55,752 nt of DNA from Lacticigenium naphthae DSM 19658 (GTDB lineage: Bacteria; Bacillota; Bacilli; Lactobacillales; Carnobacteriaceae_A): NCBI RefSeq assembly GCF_000425865.1, contig NZ_AUEG01000011.1, forward strand, positions 1 to 55,752. Direction: 5' to 3'. A model generated the notes under the pieces. That model had not been told where the DNA came from, did no database searches, and worked only from the letters and a program-made list of their open reading frames with translations. The translations under genes were made by a program, and so were the position numbers. Shown here one piece after another: positions 43,648-53,037 of the stretch. Within the stretch, counting starts at the first letter, position 1; every line of letters begins with the position of its first letter.

Positions 43648-45432
43648 ATGATCCATAAAGAAAATTTAATGCACATCCCCAAAAGCAATATGGCCTATGC
43701 GAAGAATAAGAACACGGTATACATTCAGCTTAGAACAAAGAAAAATGAATTGGAATCCGTTGAATTGATAAAAGATCATCCGGATGGTTGGGTACAAACG
43801 GATGCAGGGTACGTATGGAAAAAAGAATCCATACCAATGAGAAAGCACTATACAACGTCCTATTTTGATTATTGGCAAATAGAAGTTCTGCTCGGCGATC
43901 CTTCTATGCGTTATGGATTTATAGTGCATACAGAGAAGGAAAGCAAGCTATTTATTGAACGAGGGCTATTTGATAGAGAAGATCCTTTTATAGAAAATGA
44001 TATCAACAGTTATTTTGCTTTTCCCTATATTCATGAAATAGATATCTTTTCTCCACCCACGTGGGTGGAGAAAACTATATGGTATCAAATTTTCCCCGAT
44101 CGTTTTTACAAAGCAAATGCAGAATCAGATTCAGCTCATTTACAGAATTGGAAGGACCCTAAAGAACTCGGACAATATGCTTTTTTAGGGGGCAATATTA
44201 CTGGGGTGACACAAAAGCTGGATTATTTAGAAGAGTTAGGCGTAAATGGTCTCTACTTGACACCTATTTTTGAGGCTCCAACTGTTCACAAGTATGATAC
44301 AAGTGATTACTTCAAAATCGATGCAGCATTTGGAACGAAGCAAGATTTAAAAGAGTTGGTCAACTTGGCACATGAAAAAGGGATGCATCTCATATTGGAT
44401 GGAGTATTCAATCATTGTGGGGTGGAATTCGCTCCTTTCCAGGATGTAATGTTAAAGGGAGCGGAATCTAAATATAGAGACTGGTTCTATATCCATCAGT
44501 TCCCCATAATTGATGCTAGCGGAAAACTGATCCCCACCCATTATCGCCATTTTGTGCCGACAATGCCAAAACTCAACACGCAAAATAGGGAAGTCCAAGA
44601 TTACCTAATAGAGGTTGCAGTTTATTGGATGAAAGAGGCCGATATAGATGGCTGGCGATTAGATGTAGCCAATGAGATCGACCATCATTTTTGGAGGAAG
44701 TTTAGAGAAGCCGTTAAAAATGTAAAAAAAGAAGCCTATATCGTTGGAGAAATATGGCATAATGCCCAACCCTGGTTGGATGGGAGTCAATTTGATGGTG
44801 TAATGAACTATCCGCTCACCAAACCCATCTTAGAGTGGATGGCAGCAGAAAGAATCGATACAGCAACTTTTTGTGATTCATTCATAGAATCAGTGGTGCA
44901 GTATTCCAGTAATCAGCATGCAGGTATGTTTAATCTTTTAGACAGTCATGACACCGACCGGATCGTTCACTATGCAAAGCATGATTTGCTGAGAGTGAAT
45001 GCTTGTTACGCTTTGCTGTTTATTCTTCCCGGTTCGTTGTCACTTTATTATGGTAGCGAAAATTATTTAGAAGGTGGAGAAGATCCAGAGAATCGTAAGC
45101 CAATGCATTTTGACTCTATTAAATTAAAGGAATCTATTCTGCCTCAACTGATTCACGCAAGAAGAGAGAACCAGCCTTTATTTAATCAAAGTACGTTTGC
45201 TTTTATTCAATGTGAACGTGACAGTGTGATCATCCAGAAAGAATTTCAAAATAAGAGAGTCTATTTATTTGTATCAAATAAAAAAGACACAACGATCGGA
45301 GTCCCCTTAAAATTGCAAGGAACTAAAATGAAGAACCTCTTAACAGGCGCAATTGAGACTATGGCAGAAACGATCAAGTGTACCGATACGCTTTTTCAGC
45401 TATATTTACAGGCCAGGGATGTAAGCGATTAA
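43648..45432 (+). CDS. Neopullulanase/cyclomaltodextrinase 2 (GH13 subfamily 20-type)
   Basis: A 594-residue paralogue of the preceding enzyme. N-terminal beta-sandwich (about 1-120), GH13 barrel with catalytic Asp339 (WRLDVANEID), Glu368 (IVGEIWH) and Asp435 (LDSHDTDR), no signal peptide. The ATG at 43648 is preferred, with GGGTGAG nine bases upstream; a GTG at 43630 would add six residues. It starts 36 bases after its neighbour's stop. Two tandem copies suggest different side-chain or chain-length preference. No terminator precedes malE, so read-through into the transporter is possible. Confidence 0.9.
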   Translation: MIHKENLMHIPKSNMAYAKNKNTVYIQLRTKKNELESVELIKDHPDGWVQTDAGYVWKKESIPMRKHYTTSYFDYWQIEVLLGDPSMRYGFIVHTEKESKLFIERGLFDREDPFIENDINSYFAFPYIHEIDIFSPPTWVEKTIWYQIFPDRFYKANAESDSAHLQNWKDPKELGQYAFLGGNITGVTQKLDYLEELGVNGLYLTPIFEAPTVHKYDTSDYFKIDAAFGTKQDLKELVNLAHEKGMHLILDGVFNHCGVEFAPFQDVMLKGAESKYRDWFYIHQFPIIDASGKLIPTHYRHFVPTMPKLNTQNREVQDYLIEVAVYWMKEADIDGWRLDVANEIDHHFWRKFREAVKNVKKEAYIVGEIWHNAQPWLDGSQFDGVMNYPLTKPILEWMAAERIDTATFCDSFIESVVQYSSNQHAGMFNLLDSHDTDRIVHYAKHDLLRVNACYALLFILPGSLSLYYGSENYLEGGEDPENRKPMHFDSIKLKESILPQLIHARRENQPLFNQSTFAFIQCERDSVIIQKEFQNKRVYLFVSNKKDTTIGVPLKLQGTKMKNLLTGAIETMAETIKCTDTLFQLYLQARDVSD

Positions 45433-45450
45433 ATGATGTGTGAATCCTGA

Positions 45451-45460
45451 TACCGGTAAC
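45451..45460. promoter_or_regulatory. Second candidate MalR operator (TACCGGTAAC)
   Basis: TACCGGTAAC repeats ten of the twelve bases of the palindrome found before the first neopullulanase. It lies 14 bases upstream of the malE -35 region and next to the cre-like site, which makes repressor and CcpA control of the transporter likely. Confidence 0.55.
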
Positions 45461-45464
45461 AGTC

Positions 45465-45478
45465 GGAAAACGTTTGCA
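45465..45478 (+). promoter_or_regulatory. Catabolite-responsive element (cre) for malE
   Basis: GGAAAACGTTTGCA matches the cre consensus TGWAARCGYTWNCW at every position except the first. It overlaps the malE -35 hexamer, so CcpA binding should block transcription on preferred sugars. Confidence 0.75.
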
Positions 45479-45502
45479 AAAAGTGGCAGGTTCTTTCATA
45501 AT
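45474..45502 (+). promoter_or_regulatory. Candidate malE promoter
   Basis: TTGCAA (45474-45479) and CATAAT (45497-45502) are 17 bases apart, 40 bases before the malE start codon. The -35 overlaps the cre site. Confidence 0.6.
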
Positions 45503-45542
45503 AAGGATTGTAATTTGGTTTCACAATAAGGAGGAATAATAG

Positions 45543-46847
45543 ATGGAAAAAAGTCAATGGAAAAAATATGCTTTAGGATTTGTATCTGCTAGTGCGTTAG
45601 TTTTAGCTGCCTGCGGAGGAGATACAGCTGAAGATACTGGGACAGATGGAGAAGATACAACTGAAAGCACAGAAGCTACAGGTGGATCATACGATGGACA
45701 AACTCTTGAAGTAGGAGTTGGAGCAGATTATGTTGCTTATGCAGAAGATATCGCTGCTGATTTCGAAGAAGAATTTGGTGTCACTGTTGAAGTGACCGAA
45801 AGAGATATGTTTGATACATTAGAAGCTCTTCCATTAGATGGACCTGCTGAATTAGCACCAGATGTCATGTTATCACCGTATGATCGTATTGGTGGACTTG
45901 GACAACAAGGTCATTTAGCAGAAGTGACATTACCGGATGACGAACGTTACGATGAAACAGATGCAACGCAAGTAACAGCAAACGATACAATTTATGGCGC
46001 ACCTTTTGTAATTGAAGCATTGGTCATGTACTATAACAATGACTTAGTGGACAAAGCACCCGAAACATTTGAAGAATTAGAAGCGTTAGCTGAAGAAGAA
46101 AGATTCGCATTTGAAGGTGAAGAAGGAACAAGTACAGCTTTCTTAGCTAACTGGGTAGACTTCTACAATTCATATGGTCTGATTTCTGGTTTCGGTGGAT
46201 ATGTATTTGGTGAAAACGGAACAGACACAAGTGATGTTGGCTTAAATAATGAGGGAGCAATCGAAGGTATCTCTTATGCAGCTGATTGGTTCCAAAATAG
46301 ATGGCCTGAAGGTATGCTTGATGTAACAAGTGCTGGAGATTTCATTGATGATCAATTTATTCAAGGAAATACAGCTGCTATCATCAACGGACCATGGGGA
46401 GCTGGAAATTACAATGAATCCGGCATGGACTATGGTGTTGCTAAAGTTCCAACGTTACCAAACGGCGAAGAATATGCACCATTTGCTGGAGGTAAAGGTT
46501 GGGTCATCAATAGTTACTCAGAAACAACTGGTTTAGCTCAAGAATGGTTGGACTTTGTAACAAACGAAGAAAACATGATGTTATTATTCGATGAGTATAC
46601 AAATGAAATTCCAGCTAACCAAATGGCTCGTACACAAATCTCTGATGCTGGAGATAACGAATTAGCTGCAGCTGTTATCGCTCAATACGATACTGCTGTA
46701 CCAATGCCAAACATTCCAGAAATGGCAGAAGTTTGGACAGGTGCTGAAACAATGATGTTTGACGCAGGATCTGGCAATAAAACGCCTGAAGAAGCAGCAA
46801 ACGATGCAGTTCAAATTATTGAAGAAAACATTGAACAAAAATATTAA
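45543..46847 (+). CDS. malE: Maltodextrin ABC transporter, substrate-binding lipoprotein
   Basis: A 434-residue lipoprotein that captures maltodextrins outside the cell and delivers them to MalFG. The signal peptide ends in a lipobox LAAC with the lipid-anchor Cys24, followed by a strongly acidic Thr/Glu/Asp linker. The rest is a type-1 extracellular solute-binding fold (LAPDVMLSPYDRIGGLGQQG, FIQGNTAAIINGPWGAGNY). AAGGAGGAA precedes the ATG. A hairpin after the gene probably sets its level above that of the permeases. Confidence 0.93.
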   Translation: MEKSQWKKYALGFVSASALVLAACGGDTAEDTGTDGEDTTESTEATGGSYDGQTLEVGVGADYVAYAEDIAADFEEEFGVTVEVTERDMFDTLEALPLDGPAELAPDVMLSPYDRIGGLGQQGHLAEVTLPDDERYDETDATQVTANDTIYGAPFVIEALVMYYNNDLVDKAPETFEELEALAEEERFAFEGEEGTSTAFLANWVDFYNSYGLISGFGGYVFGENGTDTSDVGLNNEGAIEGISYAADWFQNRWPEGMLDVTSAGDFIDDQFIQGNTAAIINGPWGAGNYNESGMDYGVAKVPTLPNGEEYAPFAGGKGWVINSYSETTGLAQEWLDFVTNEENMMLLFDEYTNEIPANQMARTQISDAGDNELAAAVIAQYDTAVPMPNIPEMAEVWTGAETMMFDAGSGNKTPEEAANDAVQIIEENIEQKY

Positions 46848-46882
46848 GACTATCGTTTGAACGAATTTAAGAGAAAAGGAAT

Positions 46883-46916
46883 CGGCGGAGATGAAATTTA
46901 TCTCTGCCGTATTTTC
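46883..46916 (+). terminator. Attenuator hairpin between malE and malF
   Basis: CGGCGGAGAT / ATCTCTGCCG (46883-46892 and 46900-46909, one G-T pair) followed by TATTTT. A leaky stop or transcript stabiliser after the binding-protein gene is typical of such operons. Confidence 0.75.
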
Positions 46917-46955
46917 TGAAATAGAGGTTTCTCTTACAAAAGGAGATGCAGTTCG

Positions 46956-48284
46956 ATGGAATACAAGAAAAAAGAGATCACATATACTCCGGAACAACAA
47001 CAGGATATCAAAAAAGCTACCTGGCTATCCGCCATTCCTGGGTTAGGACAATTTTATAACAAGCAGAATTTTAAGGGATTATTATTTTTAGGAATATTTA
47101 TTCTATTTATTATAGAGATGATCACTTTTGGTGCGGGAGCATTCGAAGGATTGATCACATTGGGAACTGTTCCTCGCGAAGATCATTCGCTATTCTTACT
47201 GATCGAGGGAACATTACAGATCCTTGTTACACTGATTTTCTTGATTTTCTTGGGCGTCAATATGATGGATGCACATCGTGTAGCTAAAATCAAAGCGTTG
47301 AATCCAAAAAATGTCAATACGACCATTCAAGCTACATTTAAAAATGCAATGGATGACGGGTTTCCTTACTTATTAACTATTCCAGCTTATCTGGTTATGC
47401 TTTTCGCTATTGTTTTCCCGGTCTTGGTAACATTATTTGTTGCCTTTACGAATTATGATTTTTATCATATTCCACCTGCTACCTTAGTAGATTGGGTTGG
47501 ATTGGAAACATTCATAAATATTTTCTCATTGAACACATACCGCGATACATTCTTTGCTGTCTTTTCCTGGACAGTCATCTGGACACTCACGGCTACGACA
47601 TTGCAATTAGTTATTGGTGTAGGAACAGCGGTTGTGTTAAATCAACAATTCATTAAATTTAAACGGGTATTTGGTGTGGTCATGTTACTGCCATGGGCTG
47701 TACCAGCCTTTATCACTATTTTGACATTTTCTAATATGTTCAATCCGAGTGTAGGCGCGATCAATACACAAGTTATTCCGTTCATAAATTCGATCATTCC
47801 ATTTTTAGAGATCTCTTCTATTTCTTGGAAAGTAGATCCTTTTTGGACAAAAGTCGCTATCATTACAATTCAAGGATGGTTAGGATTCCCATACATTTAT
47901 GTGTTGACTTCCGGGATCTTGCAATCTATTCCAAATGACTGGTATGAAGCTTCCGTTATCGATGGCGCTTCTTCTTTTCAAAAATTCAGATTTATCACCC
48001 TACCACAAATATTTGCCGTTGCAGCTCCCATATTTGTGACGCAATACACGGGTAATTTTAATAACTTTTCTATGATTTACCTCTTTAATGAAGGAGGTCC
48101 AGGAAGTGTCGGAAGTGGAGCGGGTTCGACAGATATCTTGATTTCCTGGATATATAAATTGACTACAGGGACGTCTCCACAGTACAACATAGCTGCTGCG
48201 GTCACATTGATCATTTCAGTCGTAGTAATTACGATATCAATGTTAGTGTTTAAACGTACGCGTGCCTTTGATATGGAGGACTGA
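46956..48284 (+). CDS. malF: Maltodextrin ABC transporter permease MalF
   Basis: A 442-residue permease subunit. Its N terminus has extra membrane segments that begin with a TM2-like sequence ([23 protein letters not shown]); the C-terminal part is the binding-protein-dependent transport core with the EAA loop ([21 protein letters not shown]). About eight membrane spans in all. AAAAGGAGATG precedes the ATG. It pairs with malG 5 bases on. The ATPase (MalK/MsmX type) is not in the locus and is likely shared from elsewhere. Confidence 0.93.
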   Translation: MEYKKKEITYTPEQQQDIKKATWLSAIPGLGQFYNKQNFKGLLFLGIFILFIIEMITFGAGAFEGLITLGTVPREDHSLFLLIEGTLQILVTLIFLIFLGVNMMDAHRVAKIKALNPKNVNTTIQATFKNAMDDGFPYLLTIPAYLVMLFAIVFPVLVTLFVAFTNYDFYHIPPATLVDWVGLETFINIFSLNTYRDTFFAVFSWTVIWTLTATTLQLVIGVGTAVVLNQQFIKFKRVFGVVMLLPWAVPAFITILTFSNMFNPSVGAINTQVIPFINSIIPFLEISSISWKVDPFWTKVAIITIQGWLGFPYIYVLTSGILQSIPNDWYEASVIDGASSFQKFRFITLPQIFAVAAPIFVTQYTGNFNNFSMIYLFNEGGPGSVGSGAGSTDILISWIYKLTTGTSPQYNIAAAVTLIISVVVITISMLVFKRTRAFDMED

Positions 48285-48288
48285 GAAA

Positions 48289-49146
48289 ATGGCTAAACAA
48301 AAGAAAATTAGAACACAAAAAAGTGCACGAGCCTGGAATAAGTTTTTCACTTATTTTTACCTCTTGCTATTGTCTGTGATCATTATTTATCCATTGCTTA
48401 TCACTGTGACTTCTGCCTTTAAGGGCGGGAATGTAATTGCATTCGACTTAAGTTTCAAAGCAGATTGGACGTTGGATAACTTTGATCGGTTGTTCAATAA
48501 TACATTGTATAGCACGTGGTATTGGAATACTTTGAAAGTGGCTGTTACAACCATGGTCGTTCAAGTAGCAGCGATCACACTGGCTGGATATGCCTATAGT
48601 CGTTACCGCTTTATCGGGAGAAATCAATCACTGAAATTCTTCCTGATCGTGCAAATGGTTCCAACAATTGCTGCTTTGACCGCTTTTTATGTTATGGCAT
48701 TATTGGTCAAAGGATTAGATACACATTGGTTCCTGACCTTCATTTATATTGGTGGAGGGATCCCGATGAATACCTGGCTGATGAAAGGGTACTTCGATAC
48801 AGTACCAATCGAACTAGATGAATCAGCCCGCTTAGATGGTGCTGGACACATCCGTACTTTCTGGCAAATCGTGTTACCATTAGTTAGACCGATGTTAGCT
48901 GTACAAGCTCTATGGGCATTTATGGCGCCCTTCGGTGAATACATGCTTGCACGCTTCTTACTCAGAAGTCCAGAAAACTATACGGTCGCCATCGGATTGC
49001 AGACATTTATCAGTAACCCAAGAGAACAACGGGTGACATTATTTGCTGCCGGTGCGATCTTGATTGCAGTTCCGATAGCAGCTCTGTTCTTCTATCTTCA
49101 AAAACACTTTGTATCTGGCTTGACTGCTGGAGGAACCAAAGGATAA
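48289..49146 (+). CDS. malG: Maltodextrin ABC transporter permease MalG
   Basis: A 285-residue permease with six transmembrane segments and the EAA loop ([22 protein letters not shown]). It forms the membrane channel with MalF. The start at 48289 follows ATGGAGGACTGAG; an in-frame ATG at 48262 lies inside malF. The C terminus [14 protein letters not shown] is characteristic of MalG, reaching into the channel. Confidence 0.94.
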   Translation: MAKQKKIRTQKSARAWNKFFTYFYLLLLSVIIIYPLLITVTSAFKGGNVIAFDLSFKADWTLDNFDRLFNNTLYSTWYWNTLKVAVTTMVVQVAAITLAGYAYSRYRFIGRNQSLKFFLIVQMVPTIAALTAFYVMALLVKGLDTHWFLTFIYIGGGIPMNTWLMKGYFDTVPIELDESARLDGAGHIRTFWQIVLPLVRPMLAVQALWAFMAPFGEYMLARFLLRSPENYTVAIGLQTFISNPREQRVTLFAAGAILIAVPIAALFFYLQKHFVSGLTAGGTKG

Positions 49147-49175
49147 GAAAGTAAAAATCAGATTGGATGATAGAC

Positions 49176-50003
49176 ATGAAAACTACTTCATTTCCACTAA
49201 GTTATTTCAAAAGCACACTGACTCCTACGCGCATGTTTGAAGGAAGACATCAATTAAACTGGTTCACACTACTCATTATATTGGTCTTCTTGAATGGCTT
49301 ACTTTCCATTCCGACTACGTTGAATTATGCGACTGGCGACAGGGTATCCATACAGGGGTTCTATCCGGATACATTTGATCTCATCGATCAAGAAGTCGTG
49401 GACTCTTTAGCCGCATCTCCTCAAACTGAAGAAGGATTTACGTTTTCAAAACAGGAGAAATGGGAGAATGAAAATGGAGTAGTTGTTATTGGAGACAGTG
49501 AAGCGGAAACCATTTCGGCCGAATCGTATCTTTTATTCAAAGAAAACGAATTTAGCTTAAAAGGGGAGAATGTACCTCAAAGTAATACTCCTTACACCAT
49601 GGACTTCAAGGTGTCTGAGGGAATGAGTGCGGCAGAATTGATCGAGGAACTCAATCGACAATGGTTTATAGCAAATCGGGTATTTATCGTGGGGGCTTTC
49701 TCGTTTATGATAACAGCGATGTTGTTCATAATGATGACGCTCATGGTATTCGGGTCAGCTGTTTTCTTGTATTTGACGAAAAAGAGTTCGGTCACCTCGA
49801 TCGGTAGTTACAAAGAATCGGTAACGGTTATATTGAATGCACTCGGGTTGCCCACGTTTGCGGTAACGATCATCGGACTACTTTATTTTGATATTTCTCT
49901 GATGATCACGTTGCAGATGTTTGGGTTAGCATTAATGTTAGTATTTATTTATTATAAGACGCAATTCTTAGATGAAGATGAACGCGTCCAAGTTCAGGAG
50001 TGA
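49176..50003 (+). CDS. DUF1189 membrane protein, MalA-like
   Basis: A 275-residue protein with one N-terminal membrane helix ([16 protein letters not shown]), an extracytoplasmic domain of ~120 residues and about three C-terminal helices. This is the plan of DUF1189 proteins, which include MalA of streptococcal and YvdJ of Bacillus maltodextrin operons; the function is unknown, probably related to transport or regulation. The start is uncertain: ATG at 49176 follows GGATGA, ATG at 49167 would add three residues. It precedes maltose phosphorylase by four bases. Confidence 0.82.
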   Translation: MKTTSFPLSYFKSTLTPTRMFEGRHQLNWFTLLIILVFLNGLLSIPTTLNYATGDRVSIQGFYPDTFDLIDQEVVDSLAASPQTEEGFTFSKQEKWENENGVVVIGDSEAETISAESYLLFKENEFSLKGENVPQSNTPYTMDFKVSEGMSAAELIEELNRQWFIANRVFIVGAFSFMITAMLFIMMTLMVFGSAVFLYLTKKSSVTSIGSYKESVTVILNALGLPTFAVTIIGLLYFDISLMITLQMFGLALMLVFIYYKTQFLDEDERVQVQE

Positions 50004-50007
50004 TAAA

Positions 50008-52275
50008 ATGAAACGTTTATTTGAAATCGATCCATGGAAAGTACAGACAAACGAAATGGATAAAGAAAACAAAAGGCTCCAAGAAAGCTTGACTTCTTTA
50101 GGTAATGGCTATATGGGTATGAGAGGAAACTTTGAAGAAGGCTATTCTGGCGATACACATATCGGCACTTATTTAGCAGGCGTCTGGTATCCTGATAAAA
50201 CGCGTGTTGGCTGGTGGAAAATTGGCTATCCTGAGTATTTTGGAAAAGCCATCAATTCGACTAATTACTTGCCAGTTTCAATTGAAGTAGACGGGAAACG
50301 TGTCGATTTAGCTACGGATACATTCAGCGATTTCTCTCTTTCATTAGATATGAAAACAGGAATGCTCGAGCGGTCTTATATCTGGGAAAATGAGAACAAG
50401 CGTATTCAATTTTCTTTTGAACGATTTGTCAGTACTGCAACAAAAGAACTGGCTGTAGTGAATGTAAAAGCTAAAATGTTAGCTGGATCGGCAACCATCC
50501 AATTCATTCCGGCTATTGACGGGGATGTAAAAAATGAAGACAGTAATTATGATGAAAAATTCTGGCTTTCGCTTGACCATAGCACTCGAAATAAAAGTTA
50601 TATCACAACAAAAACAAAAGAAAATCCTTTTGGAACAGAACGCTTTACCGTTACGACCATGATGAGTAACTTAACGAACATGGACTTGACAGGAAAAACA
50701 GATCATGAATTTTATGTGGAAGAAAGATACGAAATTGCTTTAGCAGAGGGTGAATCAACGGAAGTCACGAAGGTTATATCCGTCGTGACAAGTCGGGACA
50801 TCGAAGCTGTTAAGCAGGTGGATAAAGCAACCGAACTAATCGAAATTGCTGAAGGAAAAGGCTATATTACCCTAAAAGAAGAACATGTAGCTGGATGGGC
50901 AGAAAGATGGCAGAAAGCGGATGTAGAAATCGAAGGTGATGCTGAAAGCCAACAAGGGGTCCGTTTCAACATCTTCCAATTATTCTCAACTTATTATGGA
51001 GAAGATCCACGCTTAAATGTTGGACCAAAAGGCTTTACAGGAGAAAAATATGGAGGGGCTACGTATTGGGATACTGAGTCGTGCATCTTGCCGATGTATC
51101 TGTCTGTAACTGATGAAGAAGTATCAAAACAATTACTTGTATACCGTCACAATCAGTTGGAACAGGCGTATCACAACGCTAAGCAACAAGGACTAAAAGG
51201 TGCTTTGTATCCGATGGTGACCTTCAATGGAGTAGAGTCGCACAATGAATGGGAAATTACTTTCGAAGAAATTCACCGCAATGGCGCGATCGCCCATGCC
51301 ATCTTTAATTACACCACCTATTCAGGTGATGAAGAATACTTGAAAACAAAGGGCATCGATGTACTGACAGGTATTGCACGATTCTGGGCTGACCGTGTGC
51401 ATTATTCAAAACGAAACAAGAAATATATGATCCACGGTGTCACAGGACCAAATGAATACGAAAATAATATAAACAATAACTGGTATACGAATACCATGGC
51501 TACTTGGACTCTGCGTTATACGATCGAATCACTTGAAAAAGTTTCTGCAGAGAAAAAAGAAGCGCTAGACATTACCAAAGAAGAAACAGGGCACTGGAAA
51601 GATATTATCGAAAACATGTATTATCCATATGATGAGGAATTGGATGTGTTTATTCAACACGACACGTTCCTAGACAAGGATCTTCGTCCGGTTGAATCGC
51701 TGGCACCTGAAGAAAGACCGATCAATCAAAATTGGTCATGGGATAAAATTTTGCGTTCACCGTTCATTAAACAAGCGGATGTCCTGCAAGGTCTTTATTT
51801 CTTGAATCACGAATACTCGATCGAAGAAAAAGTGAAAAATTTTAATTATTACGAACCAATGACTGTTCATGAGTCATCCTTGTCTCCATTGGTCCATTCC
51901 ATTTTAGCTTCTGAAATAGGAAACAAAGAAAAAGCGTATGAAATGTACTCTAGAACTGCACGTTTAGATTTAGACAACTACAATAACGACACGGAAGATG
52001 GTTTGCATATCACTTCTATGAGTGGCGGATGGTTATCGATCGTGCATGGCTTTGCTGGTATGCGTACACAAACAGAGGCATTGATCTTTGATCCTTATTG
52101 TCCACAAAAATGGAACAGTTATTCCTTTACAATCAAATACCGTGGACGGCTGATCAAAGTTGAAGTTGATCAACAAGAAGCAACCTTTGTCTTACGTGAA
52201 GGTAAAGAGCTGAATATTGTCGTTCACAACGAAACCATTGAATTGAAAGATACAGTTACCATCCCTAACAAATAA
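50008..52275 (+). CDS. mapA: Maltose phosphorylase (GH65)
   Basis: A 755-residue enzyme converting maltose and phosphate to glucose and beta-glucose-1-phosphate. The GH65 fold has an N-terminal beta domain ([17 protein letters not shown]), a helical barrel with the catalytic Glu483 in GPNEYENN, phosphate-binding residues near the C terminus ([19 protein letters not shown]), and length matching lactobacillal maltose phosphorylases. The ATG at 50008 follows CAGGAG; an earlier in-frame ATG lies inside the previous gene. The product beta-glucose-1-phosphate is used by the next gene. Confidence 0.95.
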   Translation: MKRLFEIDPWKVQTNEMDKENKRLQESLTSLGNGYMGMRGNFEEGYSGDTHIGTYLAGVWYPDKTRVGWWKIGYPEYFGKAINSTNYLPVSIEVDGKRVDLATDTFSDFSLSLDMKTGMLERSYIWENENKRIQFSFERFVSTATKELAVVNVKAKMLAGSATIQFIPAIDGDVKNEDSNYDEKFWLSLDHSTRNKSYITTKTKENPFGTERFTVTTMMSNLTNMDLTGKTDHEFYVEERYEIALAEGESTEVTKVISVVTSRDIEAVKQVDKATELIEIAEGKGYITLKEEHVAGWAERWQKADVEIEGDAESQQGVRFNIFQLFSTYYGEDPRLNVGPKGFTGEKYGGATYWDTESCILPMYLSVTDEEVSKQLLVYRHNQLEQAYHNAKQQGLKGALYPMVTFNGVESHNEWEITFEEIHRNGAIAHAIFNYTTYSGDEEYLKTKGIDVLTGIARFWADRVHYSKRNKKYMIHGVTGPNEYENNINNNWYTNTMATWTLRYTIESLEKVSAEKKEALDITKEETGHWKDIIENMYYPYDEELDVFIQHDTFLDKDLRPVESLAPEERPINQNWSWDKILRSPFIKQADVLQGLYFLNHEYSIEEKVKNFNYYEPMTVHESSLSPLVHSILASEIGNKEKAYEMYSRTARLDLDNYNNDTEDGLHITSMSGGWLSIVHGFAGMRTQTEALIFDPYCPQKWNSYSFTIKYRGRLIKVEVDQQEATFVLREGKELNIVVHNETIELKDTVTIPNK

Positions 52276-52286
52276 CAAATGAAACG

Positions 52287-52317
52287 AAAGGGCTTGAGCT
52301 CAGAGCTCAAGCCCTTT
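52287..52317. terminator. Intercistronic hairpin between mapA and pgmB
   Basis: A perfect 14-bp inverted repeat (52287-52300 and 52304-52317) with a 3-base loop. It lacks a T-run on the + strand, so it may stabilise the mapA end or be a processing site rather than a full terminator. Confidence 0.7.
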
Positions 52318-52359
52318 AAAATAGGTATAGAGGATAATACAAAAAAGGAGTGGGATTTA

Positions 52360-53019
52360 ATGATCAAAGGGTTCGTTTTCGATTTAGATGGCGTATTGAC
52401 CGACACGGCAGAATACCATTATCAAGCATGGAAAAATTTGGCAAAAAAATTGACTATTGAAATTGATAGAGAATTTAATGAACAATTAAAAGGCGTGAGC
52501 CGTATGGATTCTTTAAATAGGATTTTGGCATATGGGAATAAGGAAAATGATTATTCCGAGGAAGAAAAAGAACGATTTGCTCATGGTAAAAATGAAGAGT
52601 ACAAAAAATTGATCGAACAGATCACTGAAGAAGATCTGCTTCCGGGTGTGACTGAATTCCTTGATGACTTAAAAAAACGGGGATATAAATCAGCTTTGGC
52701 TTCCGCCAGTAAAAACGCCCCTACTATTCTGAATCGCTTAAAGATCGCTGATCGATTTGAGGGCATTGTCGATCCGGCGGAACTGAAAAATGGAAAGCCG
52801 GATCCAGAGATATTTATTAAAGGAGCAGAAATCCTGGGACTCGACACTACCGAATGTGTAGGAGTCGAGGATGCTGAAGCCGGTATTTTGGGCATCAACT
52901 CCGCAAATATGTTTTCTGTAGGAATCGGCGATCCAATGGTCTTAACAGCAGCAGATTTGAATTTTGAAACAACCAGCGAGTTATCCTTGGATAAAATTAT
53001 CGAAGCAGCTGAAAAATAA
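52360..53019 (+). CDS. pgmB: Beta-phosphoglucomutase
   Basis: A 219-residue HAD-superfamily enzyme that turns beta-glucose-1-phosphate into glucose-6-phosphate. The motif FDLDGVLTD gives the nucleophile Asp8 and acid/base Asp10; further motifs are KGVSRMDSL (substrate loop), SASKNAP and GVEDAEAGI. Length and motifs match L. lactis beta-PGM. The ATG at 52360 follows AAAAAAGGAGTGG; an upstream in-frame ATG at 52279 lies in the hairpin region. It completes the phosphorolytic maltose pathway. Confidence 0.95.
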   Translation: MIKGFVFDLDGVLTDTAEYHYQAWKNLAKKLTIEIDREFNEQLKGVSRMDSLNRILAYGNKENDYSEEEKERFAHGKNEEYKKLIEQITEEDLLPGVTEFLDDLKKRGYKSALASASKNAPTILNRLKIADRFEGIVDPAELKNGKPDPEIFIKGAEILGLDTTECVGVEDAEAGILGINSANMFSVGIGDPMVLTAADLNFETTSELSLDKIIEAAEK

Positions 53020-53037
53020 AAGAAAGGATGAAGAGCA

